Part shown: piece after piece, positions 56,912 to 64,000 of the stretch
Layout of the letters: the number at the start of each line of letters is the position of its first letter
How positions within the stretch are numbered: the first letter of the stretch is position 1
NCBI GenBank assembly: GCA_037127315.1
Contig: JBBBDQ010000310.1
Location: 4,105,001 to 4,169,000 of the forward strand
DNA length: 64,000 nucleotides
Source: Ascarosepion bandense
Lineage: Eukaryota; Mollusca; Cephalopoda; Sepiida; Sepiidae
Reading direction: 5' to 3'
Notes under the pieces: model-generated
Seen by the model: only the letters and a program-made list of their open reading frames with translations
Database searches by the model: none
What the model was told of the DNA's origin: nothing
Made by a program: the position numbers and the translations under genes

Positions 56912-57070
56912 GTAAATTGTCGCCATTTTATATTTTTAATTTTGCACATGAGCATTGTTTATTTTTGATTTTATTGACTGCACAATATAGTACCATCTGG
57001 GTAGGGTCTGTGTGAAAAAGAGCAAAATGGCATAATTCACTCTGCCAGAAATTTTACACATTTTTTTTTT
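56912..57070 (+). pseudogene. DD37D mariner-like element, 5' end only, copy 3
   Basis: Plus strand. Terminal repeat AAATTGTCGCCATTTTATAT then TTTTTAATTTTGCACATGAG, the untranslated lead TATTGACTGCACAATATAG, and the start of the transposase (ATGGCATAATTCACTCTGCC, Met-Ala-stop-Phe-Thr-Leu-Pro). It then ends in a T run and gives way to a LINE remnant on the other strand. Confidence 0.75.
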
Positions 57071-57089
57071 GCTATCCAACAAGATTCGC

Positions 57090-57710
57090 TAAGAAGGTTA
57101 ATTGTTGCTTCCTTCCACCCCTTTAGCCTTCAATATGTTCTCTCAGGGCCAAATTCTCCAAACCCTCTTTCTTCATTTTGTGTCTAAGAAATTTCAATTC
57201 TCTTCCTGATTTTAAGTATAAGTGTTTTTTTGCTTCAATTTTACTTAAAACATCCCAGTTGCTTGCATGTTCAGTCTATGATATTACCAGCATCCCTCTG
57301 TAGAACTACATCTGTTGTCTGAAATCTTATTTTCATCATCCACTCCATATAGGAGGATTGATATTACTTAGCAGTTCAGCATCCTATTCTTTGTTTCTAA
57401 TAAAATCTTCCTATTTCTTAATATTTTGTTTAGCTTTTGAAACTATTTTATACTATTCCACTATAGTGGAATAGTATAAAATAGTTTCAAAAGCTAAACC
57501 ACTTTTAAACCACTTCCCCGATTTTGACATCTTCAGTTTGCAGTTTGTATCCTGGGCTGTCCCTCTTGCTGATGACTGCATGTTCTATCTTTTTACAATT
57601 CATAGTTAAACCTTTCTTTCTGTTTTCCTTTATTATCTTGTCTAAGGTTTTCTTTAGCTTTTTTTTTTTTATTCTTCAGTCTATTTTAGAATGATTATCA
57701 TCTTGATCAT
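57090..57710 (-). pseudogene. LINE remnant (RTE-like), split by a palindrome
   Basis: Minus strand, post-RT region. From about 57710: LKNKKKAKENLRQDNKGKQK (decayed), ERFNYEL-like (Gly-Leu-Thr-Ile-Asn-Cys block), CSHQQEGQPRIQTAN-like (Lys-Lys-Asp-Ser-Pro block), then the 72 bp palindrome. On the far side come RILVIS, KIEAKKHLYLKSGRELKFLR, HKMKKEGLENLALREHIEG and RKQQLTFLANLVG. This is the same C-terminal signature (Glu-Gly-Leu-Glu-Asn-Leu) as in the 11 kb LINE. Inactive. Confidence 0.82.
57428..57499. repeat. Perfect 72 bp palindrome
   Basis: Two 36 bp arms with no spacer: GTTTAGCTTTTGAAACTATT at the left edge is exactly inverted at AATAGTTTCAAAAGCTAAAC at the right edge, and the centre reads CCACTATAGTGG. 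The symmetry axis is between 57463 and 57464. Pairing stops immediately outside the arms. It sits inside the LINE remnant. Confidence 0.95.
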
Positions 57711-57908
57711 ATGAGGATTAATTGTGTTTTTTAATTTTATTTTAATCATTTTAGGGCATGTGATTTTACTTATTTGTGCGAAGAAATAAGATGCTGTTTT
57801 AGATAAAGATCTTAAAAATAGCTTTAGATTTAACTTTCATTTTACTTAATTGAATTTTTTTAAAACTTCATAGCTCTTGTTCATATTTGAAAAGATCCAC
57901 CTACATTT

Positions 57909-57950
57909 CTGAGATGAGGTATTGTAACTATTTACACTATTTACATTATA
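57909..57950 (+). repeat. Solitary MITE end
   Basis: GAGATGAGGTATTGTAACTA followed by TTTACACTATTTACATTA matches (inverted) the right end of the palindromic MITE at 40790-41035. No second arm nearby. Confidence 0.65.
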
Positions 57951-58868
57951 AAAAAAAATGTTTATAAGTCACAAAAATTCATACACTGATGTCCCAATGA
58001 TACATGGCCCAGTAGATGAAATTGTTGGTTGAAGTAACCCAGTGACTTGACCAAAAGCGTTGTGAATTCAATACCTAGAGGTGAACAAAAACTTGGCAAG
58101 TTAAGTTACTAAAGGGAATTAACTGAAACTGAGATATCCAAAAAAAAAAAAGGCATAACACGTGGAACTAGAACAATCTACCCAATGGACTAAATGAAGG
58201 GTTTGATTTGAAAAGATTTTCAATATTTTGAACATTTTAAATTCATTATACATTTTTTAATGAAAAAGAATAAGTGCTTGTTTGAACATTAAAATTTTAA
58301 ATTCAAAATAAAGTACATCAATAAACAAATTCTTCAATGATTGGAAAAAACTGAAATTAAAATATTTCTATAGAAGTAGAGTTATAAGTAACTTAAATAG
58401 TTAATTCTAGTTCTTTTTATTTTTTGCTTAAAGTTAGCAATAGGATATAGTTCAATCAGTAACGCAATGCCAATTCTATTTTGATGATTCAAACATGATC
58501 CAAAATATATAGAGGAGTCAAAGAGAAGAAATAACCATTTTCTGAAGAGATTGCTGAAGTTTTTAAAAAAGTAATAAAATTTTTTTACTCTACTGATACC
58601 AACCAGTGATTTTTTCAATTCATCACTCTCAGCCATTATTTTCAAAAATAGAGAAAAAATATCAAAGACTTTTTGTAAAGTTATTTTGCTTTTGTAATGT
58701 CTTTATTAAATAGCAACTAAGCAACAAAATTTAAGACAACACATAACAGAATATGTAAAAATATTTACATTTTGATTAAAATTATATGTACACCCTTGTG
58801 TAAATTGATTGTAACAACTGTTTTAGTTTCCTTTCTTTTACTATACAGTCAGTTTTAGACCCACTGAA
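57951..58868. other. Mostly unrecognised
   Basis: GGCCCAGTAGATGAAATTG at about 58007 and GTGAATTCAATACCTAG at about 58062 could be degraded A and B boxes of an old SINE. The minus-strand frame 58382-58645 has no motif. A possible Tc1 terminal region lies just before 58869 (TACACCCTTGTGTAAATTG). Confidence 0.3.
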
Positions 58869-59255
58869 GTGACAAGGTGTAATCGATTTCTATTTTTTCC
58901 TCAGATTAGGTCATTGTCTGTGATGGCTGTTGCTCCAAAGAAGTATATGAAAATTGTAATGCTGAATGAACACACTGGCAAGCCTTACAAAGAGATCAAA
59001 GATATTGTCGGTGTCAGCCTTTCAACTGTCAGTTATGTCATCAAGGCAAAGAAACAAACTGGATCCATCAATCTAAAACGTAAAGGAAAATGCGATCAGA
59101 AGAGAAAAACAATGCCAAGAAATGACATATATGTGATCAGGGAAAGTGTGAAAGATCCTAGGAAGTCATTATTTGTTTCAATTAATTTGCACAAGAGTAT
59201 ACTATTATTATCCAATACTGAAAAAATGCTTATTGAGAAAATATTATTTAAATGA
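58869..59255 (+). pseudogene. Tc1-like transposase N-terminal domain remnant
   Basis: Plus-strand open frame of 128 codons. From residue 19, MAVAPKKYMKIVMLNEHTGK, PYKEIKDIVGVSLSTVSYVI and KKQTGSINLKRKGKCDQKRK resemble the first helix-turn-helix and the basic hinge of Tc1 transposases. NDIYVIRESVKDPRKS starts the second helix-turn-helix and then decays. The catalytic domain is absent. The likely original start is the ATG at 58923 (residue 19). It is open over 128 codons, but nothing suggests it is a used gene. Confidence 0.72.
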
Positions 59256-60598
59256 TATTAATCAAAAATAAATCTTGTTCCAATATTTGTCTGAAAAATT
59301 TTATGAACTTGTTACAATATTTAACAATATTAGTTGTGTACTTATTTTTATAAGTATTTTCAATCTGAAATGATCCAAAAATATTTAGTTATATTTCCTG
59401 TAGCCAATAAAATCAATGCAGCTAAATCTATAAAGAAATAATCTATAGACATTTGTTCAACAAAAACAAAATGTTCTTAAACTATTGTAAAGAACCTCAG
59501 ACAGACTTTAGTGATTTCCTAATAAAATACTTTGAAAGAAATATTAAACAGCAATAATAAACTAAAGCAGCTATTGATGGTAAACCAGTTTGATATTAAT
59601 CTTTTTGAGTTAAATTTAAGAACACCATTACAAAATCAACAGATTCTTGTCAAGAACTGACAAAGGAATTAAAAAAAAAATACAATTTTATTTTATTAAT
59701 TCTACCAGGACTTTAAAAATTATCACTAGATGCTCCTGGATCCTTCCAGATTGGAAATAGTTATAAAAAGTGAAGAAGTACACAACTATTATTTTTAAGG
59801 GATATAATTTAAAATATTTGAATGTTTTTAAATATTTATTATAAAAACCAAATTGTTAAGGGAAATATTTTAAAACATTTGAATGCTTTTAAATATTTAT
59901 TATAAAAAGAACAAAATTAACTGCCTTTAAATTTTTGTAAAAAATCTCATGAACAATTCATCATTCCTTTTTTGTTTTTTTGTTTTTATAAATGATACAG
60001 ATCAACAAAATCATGTTAGAGGTGAAATAATCCAAGTCTATTGTCTATACAGAAATTTTGGCCAGATGCAAATCTAATTTAACAGTAGTGAATATCCCAA
60101 GTGAAAATATTGTCTTTAGCAACACATTTACCATCTTATGTTAAGTTTGGCACACAAGACAGGCTATTAAAAGCTATTCTTACCAAGGGGTACTTCTCAC
60201 TAATTCATTGATGGCTTCTAATGCAGATTATGAATCATGATCACTGACCTTCCTAATTAGACTAAAGGAAGTGATTAAAAGATGAACAATTGCATGCTAA
60301 TCAAGAAGTTTAATTCAATTTTGGAAGTAATTAACAAAGACTCAATTCACTTAGATATTTAAGGATGATCTGAAAGACTTTGTATTAACTTTGTACAAAG
60401 TTATATATGAATCTTCTAGTAAAAGTCCTGATATGCTGTAGAAATTGGTTTGACAAGATCTTAATATGTATATGTCTTTGACTTTATACATACATGCTAT
60501 GTAGCGACTATATATATATATATATTAATCTTAGAAGTAGTACAAAGTTGCAGTAAATTATGTCTTTATTATAAATTTATAATAAAATTATATATATA
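59256..60598. other. AT-rich, nothing coding recognised
   Basis: Contains the 61 bp tandem duplication and a short TA run at 60510-60525. Otherwise no motif. Confidence 0.45.
59796..59917 (+). repeat. Tandem duplication, two 61 bp units
   Basis: TTAAGGGATATAATTTAAAA and TTAAGGGAAATATTTTAAAA start the two units. Both continue with ATTTGAATG-TTTTAAATATTTATTATAAAAA (with small differences). Confidence 0.85.
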
Positions 60599-61112
60599 TG
60601 TTGTTCCCAAATGTATACACACACTACAAGTCTGTCATGACAAGTATTAGAGAGGAGGAGTTTTATTTTCAGCAAGATGGGGCATCCCCACACTGCTATT
60701 GCAATGTTAGATCCTTCCTTGATAAGATCTTACCAAACAGGTGGATTGGACAAAAGGGTTTCTTAATATACCCTAAATGTTCAGCAGACCTCACACTATT
60801 AGACTTTTTTATAAGGATACCTAAAAGACAAAAGTCTACGCTAACAAACCGGCAACAGTCGCTGATTTGAGAGCAGCCATTGAACAAGAATGCACACAAA
60901 TACCAAACAAATTGTTTCATGATGTTTGCGATTCCACTGAATCGCGTTGTCAGCAGTGCCTGGACCAGAACAGATGTCTGTTTGAAAACAGGCATTGACA
61001 TAACAATAAAATAATGTCTGTAGATTCTATTTAATTTTCAAAATGGTATGTATTTTAATAAACACTAACTTTACAATTATTTAAAGTATGTATACATTTT
61101 TGGGATACACTG
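60599..61112 (+). mobile_element. DD41D (rosa-like) transposon, internally deleted
   Basis: Left end TGTTGTTCCCAAATGTATAC and right end GTATACATTTTTGGGATACA are inverted versions of one terminal repeat. Between them only the C-terminal part of the transposase remains (open 60598-60870): FYFQQDGASPHCYCNVRSFL (second catalytic Asp), LPNRWIGQKGFLIYPKCSAD and LTLLDFFIR (third Asp). The two Asp residues are 41 residues apart, the DD41D spacing, and the Gln-Gln-Asp-Gly-Ala ... Arg-Trp-Ile-Gly pattern is diagnostic. A decayed C-terminus follows to about 61000. The N-terminal two thirds are lost while both ends remain, so this is a non-autonomous deletion derivative of about 0.51 kb. Confidence 0.82.
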
Positions 61113-61130
61113 TATGTATGTATGTATGTA

Positions 61131-61190
<60 letters not shown>
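61111..61190. repeat. (TATG)n(TG)n(TA)n(CA)n compound microsatellite
   Basis: Directly follows the right end of the DD41D element. The TG-TA-CA core is self-complementary. Confidence 0.93.
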
Positions 61191-63103
61191 AGACTTGGAA
61201 GCAATAAAGGGTCAATTCTGAATGTTAAATATTAATCTTTTCACTTGCATGCAACTGTAAATGAACTGACTGCAATCTGCCATATGAAAGTGCAGTCAAG
61301 TAAGAATATTTTCCATTTTGTAATCAGTTCATAATCCATTAATTAAATCCATAAGCATGCCACAATTGGCTTGAATACTTAGAATATTTGAACTGTAAGC
61401 TTTATACTATTGCTTTGACCACTCAGAGAAAGGTTTGGCATTTTACATCTTTCTATAACCAATTAAAAAGTAGATTAAACTTGAATGTTTATTCATTCAA
61501 GTGAAGTGTAAAGATTGCTGTCAGGCAAGCCTTTATCAGTGCAACCTCCTCAAAAATCTGGATTATAAATGCAAACTATTGAATGAACCATTCAAGTAGA
61601 TACCATGAATCAACTAAAACAAAATTTTCAGTTTCATAAAAGCTTATTTTCTATCCCTCTGTGAGGTTTACCAAATATATATAGACAGTCTTGATAGTAC
61701 TTTCTATAGATACTGATATTTACGCAAACATTAAAATAAAAAGATAAAGATGACTTGGGAGAAGTCAGAAAGACATAAAGGTTTTCTTTTTATAAAAAAA
61801 AACACACTAAAGAAAAATAAAAATGTGTCATATGCTTTCTCACTGATTCTGAAAAGGAAAGCTAGTGGATGTAACAAAAGCCTGTCCTTAAACACAAATC
61901 CAGCATGTAATGTTGCAAGAGTTTGTGTTTTTTACTATGTGTCAGAGAAGCCTTTTCTCTTTACAGTAACTATCTCAGAACAGTTTCTTCTACAGATAAA
62001 GATTTCACTGACTGCTTGTTAGTGATCATATGAACATCCGAGTGCAGTGCATAATAACTGGAGAAAAGGAAGGAAAGTTTATCCAACTTGTTTTGTTGGC
62101 CTTTGATGGGAAAATAGCATAGCAGTCTATGTCTGTATGCTGTACAGGAGTTACAATAATAAGCTCTATGCAATATTTGTGTACTGTATCTATTTTTTCC
62201 CCACACATCATCAGTTGCAGCAAGATTCTTGTCACTTTCCTAAACAAGGAGCGCCATCTATAAGTTCTACCTCTTGTGTTGAGTTTCTGTTTTAAGGCTA
62301 TTAGAAACTGAGATAATGTTGCTTTGAAGTTGGATCATGGATACTCAGTCTGATAGTGTTTCATGAAATCCATTTGCTAGTCATTTAATGCTTTTATCAA
62401 ATAATTTTGCTAAGGAAGATTATGCTAAATTTTACACTTTACAGTAATAATCTTATATGAGAAAGAGAAGTGTGCACACATGATTAGCTAAGTCTTTTGC
62501 TTTAACATATTTTCCAGTCTATATGATAGAATTTTCTGAAAGTTTTGCTTGTTTGTTTTAAAAGTAAACTCTGCAGCTATGATAATAAAAACATTCCAAA
62601 GCACATTTAAGAAGTTTTTTCCCTGGCTGTCTTTTACTATTTCATCTTGATAATAAAATGCAAGGGAAACATGGGCCACAGATTGTAGAACAACCAACTA
62701 ATCTTTTCTCAACCTTTATACAATCTATGACCAGTGTTTTATTATCAAAGCAAAACATGTTGTCCATTATTTTAATAAACCTAAACAAGTTACTCTACTC
62801 TCAGATATAAGATTCTAAGATATTTTCAAATAAATTAAATTATGTGCAATTAGTTAATTTAGAGATTTAATGTTTAATCAGAAGAAAATTTTATAGAGAC
62901 TTTTATTGGGAATGAATGCTAATAGTCTTCCTATAATGATGATGATGATGATATTGTTTACTTCCAGAACTTACAGAGTCACATCTCTCTTGTATAAAAT
63001 AAATACATTGTGAGACAATTTCATGGAGTCACATAGACTTCAAAACAGAATGACAGAATCATAATCTACTTATAATGTGCGTCTGAATTTCTGGAATAAG
63101 TTT
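61191..63103. other. Mostly unrecognised; open frame at 62026-62247 (minus)
   Basis: Locally more complex sequence at 61850-62280. Minus-strand frames read LLQLMMCGEKIDTVHKYCIE, LIIVTPVQHTDIDCYAIFPS, KANKTSWINFPSFSPVI. It looks like real but unidentified coding sequence, perhaps a repeat. No splice sites fit. A (GAT)6 run is at 62935-62953. Confidence 0.3.
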
Positions 63104-63283
63104 TCATTATTTACACTATTTACAAGTGAACTATTGTTCTCATCTTTGTTATTATCACAACATTTCAGCTGTTGTGCCCTCTGGCTATCATTTGTTAATC
63201 TGGAGGGCACAATAACTAAAATGTTGTGAGAACAACAATAAAGATGAGATCAATAGTCTGCATGTAAATAATACTCAAATTAC
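63104..63283. mobile_element. Hairpin MITE
   Basis: Left arm CTATTGTTCTCATCTTTGTT, ATCACAACATTTCAGCTGTT, GTGCCCTC. The right arm inverted reads CTATTGATCTCATCTTTATT, CTCACAACATTTTAGTTATT, GTGCCCTC. The loop is about 20 bp and the outer ends are TATTTACACTATTTAC and GTAAATAATACTC. It shares the CTCATCTTTATT word and the ACTATTTAC end with the 40790-41035 element. Confidence 0.75.
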
Positions 63284-63499
63284 TTTTAAACACAAAAATG
63301 GCTCATGGATTGGTACAAAAAAATGCAGAGATTGTTTTTTTTTATAATTTAATAAATGAGCCAATTTAAAGAATTTATGAGCCAATTTGATGTGAATGAA
63401 ACATTCAAAATCAATTTAAAAAGGTTTGCATCTGGAAGCCTTTTAAAAAGAAATAACATAAGCAAAGTTAAGCAACGTTTGTTACATTTCCACAGGAAT

Positions 63500-63640
63500 G
63501 AACATCACTTAGCATGTTGACCTAGTCAAGCCAGTCAAAACATTTTCCTCACAGCTATAGGTTAAACAACACGAGGTGGGGCTGAACTCTCTAGCCTTGA
63601 ATGGCAGTCAGTTTAGGAGAATGACCAATCTGAATTTAAA
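63500..63640 (+). mobile_element. Diverged SINE-like fragment
   Basis: CACAGCTATAGGTTAAACAA, CTGAACTCTCTAGCCTTG and GGCAGTCAGTTTAGGAG follow the same order as CCAGTTATGGGTTAAATAAC, CTATAGTCTTGG and GCAACCAGTCTACCGCAG in the main SINE family. It may be an old or sister family. Confidence 0.45.
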
Positions 63641-64000
63641 ATTATGGAAAATGGAATGTGAAAACACTTGACTATCTTTCTAAATAAGTCCTAACAATTC
63701 ACTGATAATATAAAATCATAAAGAAGCTGTTTCATAATTTCTTGCTAATTATCAATAAAATAATATTTTAATAAAAAATATACCCCCACTGCAAAAAAAT
63801 AACATACCAACTTTAAACATGATAATATTCATAAGTAAATGCACAAATTTCTATATACAAAACTGTGAGAAAATAGATCTCACTATAATTTGTTCTTTTC
63901 TCTCTCTCTCTCTTTTTCTATGTGCTTTGTCTCATCAGGGCATCAGTGAATGTAGCTCTCTACAGTTTCCTGCATTGTTTCTCACAGCAATACTTTCTAC
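63641..64000. other. AT-rich end of window, nothing recognised
   Basis: A short CT run at 63899-63913. No exon or repeat identified. Confidence 0.45.

Noticed and set aside
58869..59255. Possible functional small HTH protein gene
   Set aside because: The open frame is the N-terminal part of a Tc1 transposase that decays after residue ~100. No splice or promoter evidence that the host uses it.
1..64000. A new multi-gene system (defence, biosynthesis or toxin cluster)
   Set aside because: Apart from two exons of one host gene, all recognisable coding sequence is decayed transposon or retrotransposon. There is no set of intact neighbouring genes.

Overview
The window is a stretch of animal genome, very AT-rich, with no prokaryotic-style gene density. 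Its repeats point to a cephalopod mollusc, most likely an octopus: several copies of a ~310 bp tRNA-derived SINE, several decayed LINE families, many (TA)n and (TG)n/(TA)n arrays, and large intron-like spaces. The organism call is an inference from repeat style, not from a species-diagnostic sequence.

Only two host exons can be supported, both on the minus strand. The exon at 9857-9970 encodes the conserved N-terminal segment of calcium/calmodulin-dependent cyclic nucleotide phosphodiesterase 1 (PDE1), ending in YAADVLQAVYIDET. The exon at 46009-46186 encodes a Ser-rich segment. Its donor phase joins exactly to the PDE1 exon, making one Arg codon across the splice. If they are consecutive, the intron between them is 36,038 bp. 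The PDE1 catalytic domain lies to the left of the window, and the gene's 5' exons lie to the right or were not recognised. Almost everything else here would then be PDE1 intron.

Layout. 1-7682: AT-rich sequence with a 152 bp near-perfect direct duplication and a decayed mariner (3450-4090). 7685-9256: a complete Tc1-like element with ~210 bp terminal inverted repeats, TA target duplication and a DD34E transposase broken by three stops. 9857-9970: PDE1 exon. 10.4-21.9 kb: SINEs in both orientations, an RTE-like LINE with the catalytic part deleted, a small inverted-repeat element and a jockey/CR1-like LINE. 21.95-27.5 kb: the longest stretch with no recognised transposon. 27.5-28.4 kb: a Gypsy remnant whose gag runs straight into integrase. 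29.4-33.3 kb: a hAT (ZMYM1-like) remnant split by a LINE on the other strand. 33.6-34.7 kb: a mariner remnant. 35.7-42.3 kb: SINE and other repeats, a LINE tail and a palindromic MITE. 42.3-43.7 kb: a GC-richer LTR-like block with a TATA box. 43.9-44.6 kb: a DD37D mariner-like remnant. 46.0 kb: the second exon. 46.9-61.2 kb: further mariner, Tc1, LINE, BEL/Pao, DD37D and DD41D remnants and a 72 bp perfect palindrome. 61.2-64 kb: a hairpin MITE and a SINE-like fragment.

No transposon ORF looks intact, so nothing here appears able to move by itself. I see no new defence, biosynthetic or other multi-gene system. The points most worth following are the PDE1 gene structure, the inverted repeats inside its introns (possible double-stranded RNA in the pre-mRNA), the nested LINE-in-hAT insertion, the gag-integrase deletion fusion, the perfect palindrome, and the LTR-like promoter facing against PDE1.
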